A DNA stretch of 64,000 nucleotides from Paraburkholderia sp. Ac-20340 (GCF_017104965.1 NZ_JAAGPR010000001.1:434001-498000), one strand, 5' to 3'; shown: positions 1 to 8,353, counted from the first letter of the stretch. A program made the numbers and translations. Notes: a model not told the origin generated them from the letters alone.

Positions 1-432
1 CTGACTGCGCCGATCTGGGAACTCGGCGCGAGCAACGATGCGGGCAAACGCCGCATCATTCCGATCACGGGTGGACACGTGGAAGGGCCGCTCGTGAAGG
101 GCGAAATTCTCAACAACGGCGCGGATTGGCAGGTCGTGACGAAAGACGGCGTGGCGATGATCGACACGCGCTATCTGCTGAAGATGGACGACGGCGAATA
201 CGTCTATCTGCAGACGCGCGGCATGCGTTACGGTCCCGCCGATGTGCTCGCCGATGTTGCCAAAGGCAAACCTGTCGACCCTTCGAAGTATTACTTCCGG
301 CTTTATATGAACTTCGAAACGTCGTCGAAGAAATATGCGTGGCTCAATCGCGCGATGGCCGTGGGTTACGCGATGCGGCTAGGCAATGCGGTGGTGTACG
401 ACGCGTATCTGCTCGATAGCGCGGCGCAGTAA
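1..432 (+). CDS. DUF3237 family protein (C-terminal part, cut by window start)
   Basis: The reading frame is open from base 1 and ends at 432, so only the last 143 residues are in the window. The sequence has the hallmarks of DUF3237: an early GGHVEGP segment, a middle with IDTRYLLK and YVYLQTRGMRYGP, and a YYFRLYMNFET segment near the end, typical of this small beta-barrel family. DUF3237 proteins are single-domain proteins of about 150 residues with no settled biochemical role. A start at 79 would cut the GGHVEGP strand, so the gene almost certainly begins before the window. The next gene is convergent, with a strong hairpin between them. Confidence 0.85.
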   Translation: MTAPIWELGASNDAGKRRIIPITGGHVEGPLVKGEILNNGADWQVVTKDGVAMIDTRYLLKMDDGEYVYLQTRGMRYGPADVLADVAKGKPVDPSKYYFRLYMNFETSSKKYAWLNRAMAVGYAMRLGNAVVYDAYLLDSAAQ

Positions 433-500
433 ATGCTGCATCATATTTCCAGCGCTGCTGGAGGTCTGGACGGTCGAGCAATGCCTGATCGGCAATAATA

Positions 501-542
501 CGCGCCGCCTTTCGATACGGATTCCGTACGAAAGGCGGCGCG
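501..542. terminator. Long near-perfect hairpin between convergent genes
   Basis: A 14-bp perfect arm (501-514 with 529-542) continues, after one bulged A at 515, into a 5-bp inner stem (516-520 with 524-528) closed by a 3-nt loop. It lies between the stop codons of the DUF3237 gene (+) and the ohr-like gene (-). There is no clear U-run on either side, so termination is inferred from position and stem strength. A REP-like element is the alternative. Confidence 0.6.
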
Positions 543-564
543 CACTGATTGGAAACTGATTCGC

Positions 565-987
565 TTACGCTTCAACTACCGTAATTTCCACATCGATATT
601 GCCGCGCGTGGCCTTCGAATACGGGCAGGTCTGGTGCGCCATTTCCACGAGACGCTGCGCCACTTCGCGTTCCACGCCCGGCAGACTCACGTTCAGACGC
701 GCGCGCAGCGAATAGGCGTCGTCGCTTTTCACAAGGTCGATTTCCGCATCGACCGCCGTTTCGCGCGGCAGCGCCACCTTCAGGCGCCCGGCCGCCAATC
801 CCATCGCCCCAATGAAACAGGCCGACCAGCCCGCGCCGAACATCTGTTCCGGGTTGGTGCCCGGCGCGCTCGCTCCAGGCGGCGCGAGCTTGACCTCGAG
901 GCGGCCATCGTCGCTGCGGGCGGCGCCGTCGCGACCGCCGGTGGTGTGGGTCTTGCCGGTATAAAGGACTTGTTCTGCGTGGCTCAT
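565..987 (-). CDS. Ohr/OsmC family organic hydroperoxide reductase
   Basis: The 140-residue product matches the Ohr subgroup of OsmC proteins, thiol peroxidases that reduce organic hydroperoxides in the cytoplasm using lipoyl-type dithiols. The two redox cysteines are present at Cys57 (in SACFIGAM) and Cys121 (in QTCPYSKAT). The N-terminus has the VLYTGKTHTTGGRDG segment with the conserved Arg19. The ATG at 987 was chosen because the Ohr alignment begins at MSHAEQVLYTG; the 19 residues upstream in the open frame do not resemble the family. No OhrR-type MarR gene is adjacent, so control is probably from elsewhere. Confidence 0.93.
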   Translation of the reverse strand: MSHAEQVLYTGKTHTTGGRDGAARSDDGRLEVKLAPPGASAPGTNPEQMFGAGWSACFIGAMGLAAGRLKVALPRETAVDAEIDLVKSDDAYSLRARLNVSLPGVEREVAQRLVEMAHQTCPYSKATRGNIDVEITVVEA

Positions 988-1067
988 GATGATTTCCGGG
1001 TAGATTGATAGTCTGTTTGATCGCCTGGTTAAAGCGCTATGCAAACTGAATTGATTCGCGCGGTGAA

Positions 1068-1316
1068 TCAGCTACCGCGATAGAGATTGCGCAGGGCGTC
1101 GAGTTGGCCGTTCTGTTCGGCATTCACGAGTTCCTGACGCACCTGGGCGCGGGTGATCTTTGCGTTGGCGTTTTGCTGAACCGGCGTCCACGCTTGCGCT
1201 TGTGCTGCTGCCTGCGTGGCGGTATCGGCCGATGCAGGCACGGCTGCGAACGAAGCGGAAGCGGCAACGAGTGTGGCACCTGCGGCAAAAGCCAGAGCGA
1301 TCTTCGAAACTTGCAT
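1068..1316 (-). CDS. DUF4148 domain-containing exported protein
   Basis: This 82-residue protein has a Sec-type signal peptide (positively charged start, Ala-rich core, likely cleavage near residue 30 after VPASA). The mature part contains KITRAQVRQELVNAEQNGQ followed by a short basic tail, which is the signature of DUF4148. The family is common and multi-copy in Burkholderia; it is small and periplasmic with no established function. A good ribosome binding site (AAGGAGA) lies just before the ATG. The upstream region, shared with the divergent amidase, carries several GTATCTGG elements, so expression may be regulated together with other genes having this motif. Confidence 0.88.
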   Translation of the reverse strand: MQVSKIALAFAAGATLVAASASFAAVPASADTATQAAAQAQAWTPVQQNANAKITRAQVRQELVNAEQNGQLDALRNLYRGS

Positions 1317-1692
1317 GACGTTCTCCTTGAATCAGTAGATGAGAAAGTGAGAAAAGGACGACCGCTTGATCGACCTGCCAGGCCGTCCTTGTTCACGGCT
1401 TGAAGCGTTGTCTGCGGCGTTGACGTATTAAAACCAGCGGACGTATCTGGCATGTTTCGCCAACGTGCCGTATTGCAATTCCCTGTATCTGGGCAACGCG
1501 CAGATACATAGAGACACAAACCCGGCCGCCCGCGCGGCGTCAGGCCCACGCGGCCCGAAGCGAACGCGCGCTGGACACAATCCAGATACATGCGGCTGCT
1601 TCAATCGCTTCCACGAACCCGAAGCCGGGAGCTCACCACCTGTGAACGCAAGGCTTCAGTCATTCATTTCAGTCATACATCACGGAGGATTC
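1317..1692. promoter_or_regulatory. Divergent intergenic region with four GTATCTG elements
   Basis: No gene is seen in this 376-nt stretch between the DUF4148 gene (-) and the amidase gene (+). It holds GTATCTGG at 1443-1450, TGTATCTGG at 1484-1492, CAGATACA at 1501-1508 and CCAGATACA at 1582-1590. The second and third form a perfect inverted repeat with 8-bp arms and a 9-nt spacer (1484-1508). Related sites occur before the thioredoxin/dipZ pair and the bufferin operon. The binding factor is unknown; both a dimeric repressor or activator and an ECF sigma factor are possible. Confidence 0.5.
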
Positions 1693-3093
1693 ATGTCTGA
1701 ACTCTGGCAATTGACGGCAGCTGAACTGGCAAGACATATCAGGTCGCGTGAAGTCTCGGCGCGCGAAGCAGCGGAATCGGCGCTTGCGCGGCTCGATGCG
1801 GTGAATCCCATCATCAATGCGGTCGTGGCCGTCCATCCGCAAGAAGTGTTGAAACAGGCCGATGCCGTCGATCAGGCTATCGCGCGAGGCGAAGATCCGG
1901 GGCCGCTCGCAGGCGTGCCGGTCACCACCAAGATCAACGTCGATCAGGCGGGCTTTGCGACCACCAACGGTCTGCGCGCCCAGCAAAACCTGATCGCCGA
2001 ATTCAATAGTCCCGCCGTCGATAACCTCGTGCGTGCGGGCGCGGTATTGCTCGGGCGCACCAATTCGCCCACCTTCGCGCTGCGCTGGTTCACCTCGAAT
2101 CAGGTGCATGGCCGCACGCTCAATCCGCGCGATCCGTCGCTGACGCCGGGCGGATCGAGCGGTGGCGGCGCGGCTGCCGTTGCGGCGGGCATCGGGCAAC
2201 TGGCTTTGGGCACGGATATCGGCGGGTCGGTGCGCTATCCGGCTTATGCGTGCGGCGTGCACGGCTTGCGTCCGACGCTCGGCCGCGTGCCGGCGTTCAA
2301 TGCTTCGTCGCCGGAACGGGCGATCGGCGCGCAACTGATGTCGGCGGCGGGACCGATGGGCCGCACTATCGAAGATCTGCGCCTCGGGCTGGTGGCGCTG
2401 GCCGCGCCGGATCTGCGCGACCCGTGGTACGTGGCGCTGCCCGTGGAAGGGCGCGAAGTGCCGCGTCGCGCGGCGCTGTGCGTGCGTCCTGGCGGCCTGA
2501 ATACGGTGAAGGAAGTCGAAGACGCGCTGCGCGACGCCGCAAATCGTCTGCGCGACGCGGGCTGGCAAGTCGAGGAAATCGACGATGTGCCGTCCATACG
2601 CGAAGCCGCGCAGCTTCAGGAGCGGCTGTGGCTGGGCGATGGTTTCGACGCGCTTGCCAGCGCAGTGGAAAAGGATGGCGATCCGGGCGCGGCGGCGGTC
2701 ATCGCGGCGGCGCGCGAGAAAGTGCGCCGCCTGCCCGCCGATGTCATCAGCCAGTCGCTCGTGCGGCGCACGACGCTCGCGCGCCAATGGCGGCTCTTTC
2801 TCGATCAATACGCGGTCGTGCTCATGCCGGTGTCGAGCGAGTTGCCGTTTGCCAGCGACCTCGACATGCAGGGCAAGGACGGTTTCGATCGGGTCTGGGA
2901 AGCGCAACTGACGCTGCGTGCGCTGCCGGCCGTGGGCCTGCCGGGCCTCGCCGTGACGACGGGCCTCGTGAACGGCGTGCCGGTGGGCGTGCAGATTGTC
3001 GCTGCGCATCATCGCGAAGATCTGTGCCTGCTTGCGGGCCGGGATATCGAAGCGCGTGGCGTGCCTGCGTCGCCGGTCGATCCGCGTGCTTGA
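1693..3093 (+). CDS. Amidase (amidase-signature family)
   Basis: The 466-residue protein belongs to the amidase-signature family, cytoplasmic hydrolases that release ammonia or an amine from a carboxamide. The Ser-cisSer-Lys triad is visible: Lys80 in GVPVTTK, the cis-serine in the GGSSGGGAAAV loop (residues 153-163), and the nucleophile Ser179 in GTDIGGSVRYPA. Length fits the family (450-500). The ATG at 1693 was chosen because it follows GGAGGAT by a short spacer and matches the family N-terminus (ELWQLTAAELARHIRSRE); the frame is open upstream but without family character. The substrate cannot be deduced; GatA is unlikely because no gatB/gatC is nearby. Confidence 0.9.
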   Translation: MSELWQLTAAELARHIRSREVSAREAAESALARLDAVNPIINAVVAVHPQEVLKQADAVDQAIARGEDPGPLAGVPVTTKINVDQAGFATTNGLRAQQNLIAEFNSPAVDNLVRAGAVLLGRTNSPTFALRWFTSNQVHGRTLNPRDPSLTPGGSSGGGAAAVAAGIGQLALGTDIGGSVRYPAYACGVHGLRPTLGRVPAFNASSPERAIGAQLMSAAGPMGRTIEDLRLGLVALAAPDLRDPWYVALPVEGREVPRRAALCVRPGGLNTVKEVEDALRDAANRLRDAGWQVEEIDDVPSIREAAQLQERLWLGDGFDALASAVEKDGDPGAAAVIAAAREKVRRLPADVISQSLVRRTTLARQWRLFLDQYAVVLMPVSSELPFASDLDMQGKDGFDRVWEAQLTLRALPAVGLPGLAVTTGLVNGVPVGVQIVAAHHREDLCLLAGRDIEARGVPASPVDPRA

Positions 3094-3165
3094 TTGAAGC
3101 CACGCATGAAACCGCGCATGAAACCCGTGCAGGCGCGGCAATTTTGATTCGCTGTGTGTACGTAA

Positions 3166-3204
3166 AGCGGGCAGACACATTGGGATACATGGCGTCTGCC
3201 CGCT
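3166..3204. promoter_or_regulatory. Perfect 11-bp inverted repeat before the Tat hydrolase gene
   Basis: AGCGGGCAGAC at 3166-3176 is the exact reverse complement of 3194-3204, with a 17-nt spacer that contains GGGATACAT at 3182-3190. It lies between the amidase stop and the hydrolase start, about 100 nt before the latter. No U-run follows, so a simple terminator is less likely than an operator or an mRNA hairpin. Confidence 0.5.
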
Positions 3205-3304
3205 TCCGATATAAATGCCCTGCAGCCCGCCGGCTGCCTGTTTGACGAGGCCGAGTCATCCCGATGTCGCCTCGTACCTGTCGATCAACAAGGAGAAAAG
3301 CGTC

Positions 3305-4348
3305 ATGTCAGATCCCGTCAATGTCCGGCGTCGTCGGATACTCGGCACTACGTTGGCGAGCCTGAGCCTCGCGGACCTGGGCCTGAGCAGTCTGGCCCAC
3401 GCGCAGTCCCAGGACGGCGCCGCGTCGAACACGCGCACGGGCAGCGGCGTGTCGTTCGGGCCGATCCAGCAGATCGATGCGGGCGTGCTGAATGTGGGCT
3501 ACGCGCAAGCCGGTCCGACGAACGGTCAGCCGGTGATCCTGCTGCATGGCTGGCCGTACGACATTTACAGCTTCGTCGAAGTCGCGCCGATGCTCGCGGC
3601 CGCCGGTTATCGCGTGATCGTGCCGTATCTGCGCGGCTATGGATCGACGCGCTTTCTGTCTGCCGACACGCCGCGCAATGGCCAGCAGGCCGTCACGGCC
3701 GTCGATATCGTCGCGCTCATGGACGCGCTGAAAATCGATCAGGCCATTTTGGGCGGCTACGATTGGGGCGGTCGCACGGCCGGTTGTATCGCCGCGCTGT
3801 GGCCCGAACGCGTGAAGGCGCTGGTTTCCGTGAGCGGTTATCTGATCGGCAGCCAGGCAGCGAACAAGAATCCGCTGCCGCCGAAGGCCGAATTCCAGTG
3901 GTGGTATCAGTTCTATTTCTCGACCGAGCGCGGCGCGCAAGGCTACGCGGCGAACCGCGATGCCTTCAACAAGCTGATCTGGCAACTGGCCTCGCCCAAA
4001 TGGAATTTCGACGATGCCACCTATGAACGCAGCGCCGCGTCGTTCCAGAACCCGGATCACGTGGCGGTGGTCATTCATAACTACCGCTGGCGTCTGGGGC
4101 TGGCACAGGGCGAAGCGCGCCTCGATGCCATTGAGCAGCGTCTGGCCACCGGTCCGACGATTTCCGTGCCGACCATCACGATGGAAGGCGACGCGAACGG
4201 CGCGCCGCACCCGGACCCCGCAGCCTATGCAAAGAAGTTCACCGGCAAGTATCTGCATCGCAATCTGACTGGCGGGATCGGTCATAACCTGCCGCAGGAA
4301 GCGCCGAAAGCATTCGCCGAAGCGATCTTGCAGGTGACGCATCTGTAA
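3305..4348 (+). CDS. Tat-exported alpha/beta hydrolase, epoxide hydrolase/haloalkane dehalogenase-like
   Basis: The 347-residue product starts with a twin-arginine-type signal (RRRRILG, then a hydrophobic stretch, likely cleaved after AHA at residue 33), so it probably works in the periplasm. The alpha/beta-hydrolase core has the HGWP oxyanion motif at 81-84, a nucleophile elbow GYDWGG with Asp153 in place of Ser, and a C-terminal His327 in GGIGHNLPQEAP. An Asp nucleophile followed by Trp is characteristic of epoxide hydrolases and haloalkane or haloacid ester dehalogenases and argues against an esterase. The ATG at 3305 has AAGGAGA upstream. It is probably monocistronic, since two terminators follow. 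The substrate is unknown. Confidence 0.87.
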   Translation: MSDPVNVRRRRILGTTLASLSLADLGLSSLAHAQSQDGAASNTRTGSGVSFGPIQQIDAGVLNVGYAQAGPTNGQPVILLHGWPYDIYSFVEVAPMLAAAGYRVIVPYLRGYGSTRFLSADTPRNGQQAVTAVDIVALMDALKIDQAILGGYDWGGRTAGCIAALWPERVKALVSVSGYLIGSQAANKNPLPPKAEFQWWYQFYFSTERGAQGYAANRDAFNKLIWQLASPKWNFDDATYERSAASFQNPDHVAVVIHNYRWRLGLAQGEARLDAIEQRLATGPTISVPTITMEGDANGAPHPDPAAYAKKFTGKYLHRNLTGGIGHNLPQEAPKAFAEAILQVTHL

Positions 4349-4368
4349 GTTGTCTCCGCAACAAAAGC

Positions 4369-4402
4369 AAAGCGCGCCATTTTTTAAATGGCGCGCTTTT
4401 TT
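4369..4402 (+). terminator. Rho-independent terminator after the hydrolase gene
   Basis: AAAGCGCGCCATTT (4369-4382) pairs with AAATGGCGCGCTTT (4386-4399) and runs into a T-rich tract, a classic intrinsic terminator for the upstream plus-strand gene. Confidence 0.88.
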
Positions 4403-4405
4403 ATC

Positions 4406-4435
4406 GACCGGACTCCTGAGGAATCCGGTCTTTTT
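4406..4435 (+). terminator. Second, stacked terminator
   Basis: GACCGGA (4406-4412) pairs with TCCGGTC (4424-4430), followed by five T residues. It directly follows the first terminator and would catch read-through towards the convergent thioredoxin-like gene. Confidence 0.75.
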
Positions 4436-4447
4436 ATTTCCTGGCGA

Positions 4448-5014
4448 TTAACCTTGCTTCGCATCGGTTCCCAGCAGGGTGCGAATCGTCTGCTCGGTTT
4501 CATCGTAATTGCCTTCGCCAAAATGGCTGTAGACCAGCTTGCCATTCTTGTCGATCAGATAAAGCGCGGGCCAATACTGGTTGTTATAGGCATTCCAGGT
4601 GGCATACGAATTGTCCTGCGCAACCGGATACTGAATGCCGAAGCGCTGGACGGCTTTCTTCAGATTGTCGGTATTGCGTTCGAACGGCAGTTCAGGCGTA
4701 TGCACGCCGACCACCACGAGACCCTTGTCGCGATAGCGCGAATACCACTCCTTCACATAAGGCACGGTATGCGCGCAATTGATGCAATCGAAAGTCCAGA
4801 ACTCGACCAGCACGACCTTGCCGCGCAATTGTTTCAGATCGAGCGGCTGGCTGTTGATCCAGGTGTTGATGCCGGTGAAGTCGGGCGCGGGTGCGCCGTT
4901 CTGCACGGCAGCGGGTTCGGTGGCGGCGGGGCTGGCAGTCGAAGCGAATACGGCATAGGCGGCAGTGGCGGCCAGCGCCGTGGCGACGGCGGCAATCTTG
5001 AGGCGTTCGAACAT
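4448..5014 (-). CDS. Periplasmic thioredoxin-like (TlpA/DipZ-C-type) protein
   Basis: The 188-residue protein has an N-terminal signal peptide or anchor (residues 1-28) and a thioredoxin fold with the redox pair Cys77 and Cys80 in FWTFDCINC, so it should work in the oxidising periplasm as a thiol-disulfide or peroxide reductase. The domain is clearly paralogous to the thioredoxin part of the divergent CcdA-fusion protein: both share GLVVVGVHTPE, an N-AYWPA or N-QYWPA segment and HFGEG. It is thus likely to receive electrons from the same membrane conduit, or to be an alternative partner. GTATC-type motifs lie in the shared promoter region. Confidence 0.88.
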   Translation of the reverse strand: MFERLKIAAVATALAATAAYAVFASTASPAATEPAAVQNGAPAPDFTGINTWINSQPLDLKQLRGKVVLVEFWTFDCINCAHTVPYVKEWYSRYRDKGLVVVGVHTPELPFERNTDNLKKAVQRFGIQYPVAQDNSYATWNAYNNQYWPALYLIDKNGKLVYSHFGEGNYDETEQTIRTLLGTDAKQG

Positions 5015-5369
5015 GACGGAATCTCCATGAAGGGTTGGGATGCGAGCCTATTGGACCGCGCACACGTATCTGCTACATGTCCCGTCCCCGTGACCTTTGC
5101 AACGCAGTGTGTCGCCGTGAGTGGCGGATACACGGCGATACAAAACGTCGGCTTCATGTCCCGAGTTCCCTGGCTGTCCTGGACCGTGTGTATCCGCATG
5201 TGTCCCATCCGCTGCGCGACACATGACGATGCGCTGCACGCGGTTTCCCGACATGCCTCCGATACATCAGGACATTGAAATACGGTTCATGGCAGGGGCG
5301 TCGCGTTGCTTCCGAATTTGCCGAATCGCCCCCCCTGATTTCGATGTGGATCTGTCTGGAGACCGTCTC
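5015..5369. promoter_or_regulatory. Divergent promoter region rich in GTATC(T/C)GC elements
   Basis: This is the 355-nt spacer between two divergent redox genes; no gene is seen. It contains CGTATCTGC (5065-5073), GCGGATACA (5124-5132), CGATACA (5136-5142), TGTATCCGC (5189-5197) and CCGATACAT (5259-5267). TGTATCCGC is identical to the half-site found before bufA. Several open frames overlap here but look like random translation. Confidence 0.5.
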
Positions 5370-7196
5370 ATGTTACTGCTCGTGGTTGCCTTCATTGGCG
5401 GTGCGTTCACCGTACTCAGTCCGTGCATCCTGCCGGTCGTGCCGTTTGTTTTCGCGCGTTCGGAGCAGCCGTTCGTCACCGGCCGCCTGCCGATGCTGAT
5501 CGGGCTTGCGGGCACCTTCGCGCTGCTCACCGGGCTGGGCGCGGCGGGGCTCGATGGCGCAGCGCAGTTGAGCCAGTACGGGCGTTATGTAGCGCTGGCG
5601 CTCTTTGCGGTGTTCGGCGCGGCCTTGTTGTTGCCCGCGCTGGCCACCCGGCTCGCGCAGCCGCTGACGGGTCTTGCCGATCGCTTCATGACGCGCTCGA
5701 ATGCGCAAGGCGCTGCGGGGCAGATCGGTTCGGCGCTGTTGCTCGGCGCGGCGACGGGATTGCTGTGGGCGCCTTGTGCCGGGCCGATCCTCGGTTTGAT
5801 CCTCACGGGCGCGGTGCGCCATGGCGTGAGCTGGCAGACCTGGGCGGCGCTTGGCGCGTATGCGGTGGGGGCGGCTTGCTCGCTGGCGATCGTGGCGAGT
5901 CTCGGCAAGCGGGCGATGGACGCGCTCAAGCGTTCGCTCGGTGTCGGCGAGCATGTGCGCCGCGCGTTGGGCGCGCTCGTGCTGGTGACCGTGGGCGCGA
6001 TTGCATTCGGGCTCGATACGCGCGTGCTGGTGCATTTGCCCGGTTCGCCGACGCAGGATCTGGAAAGCCGCTTGACGCAGCGCTTGAGTGCGCCGGTGGC
6101 TCACCCTGTTGTAAAGCGCAGTGTCAGGCCCAGCGTCGCGCAGCAGACGCAGCGCGCGAATGCAGCGCATATCGTGCGGGTTTCGGCATCGGCGCCTTCG
6201 AATGAGGGTGTTTCGCTGCCGGTGCAAGGCACGTTGCCGTCGCTCGATGGGGCATCGGCGTGGTTGAATTCGGCGCCGCTCACACCGCAGTCGTTGCGCG
6301 GCAAGGTCGTGGTGGTCAACTTCTGGACGTACTCGTGCATTAACTGTCTGCGCACGCTGCCGTATCTGAAGACGTGGGCGCAGCGTTATCAGCACGACGG
6401 GCTGGTGGTGGTCGGCGTGCATACGCCTGAATTCGGTTTCGAGCACGATCAAGGCAACGTGAAGCGCGCGTTGGCGGATCTGAACATTCACTATCCGGTG
6501 GCGCTCGATAACGACTATCGCATCTGGAATGCCTTCGGCAATGCGTACTGGCCGGCGTTTTATATCGTCGATGCGCAAGGCAAGGTGCGTTATCACCACT
6601 TCGGCGAGGGCGGCTACGCACAGGCCGAACAGGCGATCCAGCAACTGCTGGCTGAAAACGGCCGTGCCGCTCAAGCCGATGCCGATGCCCATGCTGCGCC
6701 GCAAGCGAACGCGAGCGGCGCGCAGGCTCCGGCGGATCTTGCCGATACCGGCTCCGGCGAAACGTATCTGGGTTATCGCGAAGGACGCGGTTTCGCTTCG
6801 CCGCAATCGTTGCAGGCCGATACGGCCGCGAGTTACACGCTGCCCGCCGATCTGCCGCTCAACGCGTGGGCGCTCGACGGACGCTGGACGATTGGCGCGG
6901 AATCGGCGGTCCCGGCGGCTGCGCAGGCGGGCGTGGCGTATCGCTTTCATGCGCGCGATCTGCACCTGGTGGTGGCGCCTTCCGCGGATGGGAAGCCGGT
7001 GCGCTTTCGCATCACCATCGACGGAAGGCCGCCGGGCGCTGCACATGGCGCCGATGTTGCCGCCGATGGCACGGGCGTCGTGACCAGCGCGCGGCTCTAT
7101 CAACTGGTGCGCCAGCGCGGCGCGATTGGGGACAAAACATTCGAGATCCGCTTTCTCGACGCGGGGGCGCGGGTTTATACGTTCACGTTTGGGTGA
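5370..7196 (+). CDS. CcdA-thioredoxin fusion protein, DipZ type (cytochrome c biogenesis/redoxin)
   Basis: The 608-residue protein has three parts: a CcdA/DsbD-beta-like membrane domain (about residues 1-225) with the two conserved half-repeat motifs SPCILPVVPF (Cys19) and APCAGPILG; a periplasmic thioredoxin domain (about 300-440) with FWTYSCINC; and a C-terminal beta-rich domain (about 470-608) ending in VYTFTFG. This order is that of DipZ proteins, which pass electrons from cytoplasmic thioredoxin across the membrane. The ATG at 5370 was chosen because it opens directly into the first membrane helix and has GGAG eight nt upstream; the frame is open further upstream without homology. Confidence 0.88.
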   Translation: MLLLVVAFIGGAFTVLSPCILPVVPFVFARSEQPFVTGRLPMLIGLAGTFALLTGLGAAGLDGAAQLSQYGRYVALALFAVFGAALLLPALATRLAQPLTGLADRFMTRSNAQGAAGQIGSALLLGAATGLLWAPCAGPILGLILTGAVRHGVSWQTWAALGAYAVGAACSLAIVASLGKRAMDALKRSLGVGEHVRRALGALVLVTVGAIAFGLDTRVLVHLPGSPTQDLESRLTQRLSAPVAHPVVKRSVRPSVAQQTQRANAAHIVRVSASAPSNEGVSLPVQGTLPSLDGASAWLNSAPLTPQSLRGKVVVVNFWTYSCINCLRTLPYLKTWAQRYQHDGLVVVGVHTPEFGFEHDQGNVKRALADLNIHYPVALDNDYRIWNAFGNAYWPAFYIVDAQGKVRYHHFGEGGYAQAEQAIQQLLAENGRAAQADADAHAAPQANASGAQAPADLADTGSGETYLGYREGRGFASPQSLQADTAASYTLPADLPLNAWALDGRWTIGAESAVPAAAQAGVAYRFHARDLHLVVAPSADGKPVRFRITIDGRPPGAAHGADVAADGTGVVTSARLYQLVRQRGAIGDKTFEIRFLDAGARVYTFTFG

Positions 7197-7340
7197 GTCG
7201 GCTCGGGGCGCGAACGGAAATACGCATGAGACGATCGGGCATGTTGTTGAAACGGCCCGGCATTCGCGCCGCGCCCGCCCGCGCATAAAGTCACTCCATC
7301 GACGGCGGCCTTCGCTGCCTCAAGTTTCGGGAGTGATGTC

Positions 7341-8333
7341 ATGTACGCATGGATGACAAAACATGAACCGATGCCGGCTGGCTTTTTCGGCATCGCAGTC
7401 GGGACGCTGGCACTGGGCGGCGCATGGCGGGTGGCGGCGAAGCTGTGGGAAGTGCCGGCTTTTGCGGCATCGGCGCTGACGGTGCTCGGGCTGGTGGTGT
7501 GGGCCGCCGTGATGGCGATGTACGCGCTCAAGTGGGTCGCCCATCGCGAGGCGGCGCGCAAGGAATGGCAGCACGAAGTTCAATCGTCCTTCGTCGCGCT
7601 GGCGCCGGTTTCGACGATGCTGGCCGCGCAGGCGCTCAAGCTCTGGTCGCACGATCTCGGTCTGGCGTTGTTCGTGGCGGGCGCGGTGGCGCAGATCGGC
7701 GTTGGCGTGATGTTGCACGGGCGGCTCTGGCAAGGCGGACGTAACGCGGAACTCGTCACGCCCGCAATTTATCTGCCGACGGTGGCGGCCGGTTTCGTGG
7801 CAGCAGCAACGGCAGCGTCGTTCGATTTGCCCGAACTGGCGCTGATGTTCTTCGGTAGCGGCGCGCTGTCGTGGCTTGCCATCGAATCGAAGCTGCTTAA
7901 TCGCGCCGCGCTGGCCGCACCGACTGCGCCGGCACTGCGTCCGACCTTCGGCGTGCAACTTGCGCCGCCGGTGGTAGGCGGTGTCGCATGGATGGCGATC
8001 ATGAACAGCATGCACGTGTCGCTGGCGGGCGCAGCAGGATTCGTGGCCTACGCGCTGCTGGGCTACGGTCTGTATCAGGCGCTTCTGTTGCTGCGTCTGC
8101 TGCCGTGGATTCGTGCTCAGGCTTTTGCACCTTCGTACTGGGCCTTCAGCTTCGGCGTGGCCGCACTGCCGACGCTCGCGATGCTCATCGCCCAGCATGG
8201 TGGTCCGCTCTGGGAACATGAACTCGCATTCGCTCTGTTTGCTGCTGCGAATGGCGTGATTGGACTGCTGTTCGTCAAGACTGCTGCGTTGCTTTGGGAA
8301 GGCAAGCTGCTGCCGGCGCGTGTGTTGCAATAA
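7341..8333 (+). CDS. TehA-family (TDT) transporter
   Basis: This 330-residue integral membrane protein shows about ten hydrophobic segments and the family N-terminus MPAGFFGIAVGTLALGGAWR. It belongs to the tellurite-resistance/dicarboxylate transporter (TDT) family, which includes TehA, Mae1 and plant SLAC1 anion channels. Transport of an anion or of C4-dicarboxylates across the inner membrane is the family function; the real substrate here is open. The conserved Phe of the SLAC1-type gate would be in the later helices (SYWAFSFGVAALP). It follows dipZ after 144 nt and is closed by a strong terminator. Confidence 0.87.
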   Translation: MYAWMTKHEPMPAGFFGIAVGTLALGGAWRVAAKLWEVPAFAASALTVLGLVVWAAVMAMYALKWVAHREAARKEWQHEVQSSFVALAPVSTMLAAQALKLWSHDLGLALFVAGAVAQIGVGVMLHGRLWQGGRNAELVTPAIYLPTVAAGFVAAATAASFDLPELALMFFGSGALSWLAIESKLLNRAALAAPTAPALRPTFGVQLAPPVVGGVAWMAIMNSMHVSLAGAAGFVAYALLGYGLYQALLLLRLLPWIRAQAFAPSYWAFSFGVAALPTLAMLIAQHGGPLWEHELAFALFAAANGVIGLLFVKTAALLWEGKLLPARVLQ

Positions 8334-8353
8334 GCGACCTGATACCCAGTGCG

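Noticed and set aside
1465..1692. Longer amidase N-terminus
   Set aside because: The added residues lack family similarity, cover the GTATCTG elements, and the ATG at 1693 has a clear ribosome binding site.
5373..7286. 637-residue open frame on the minus strand over the dipZ gene
   Set aside because: It is Arg/His-rich with no domain and lies opposite a well-supported gene; typical antisense frame in GC-rich DNA.
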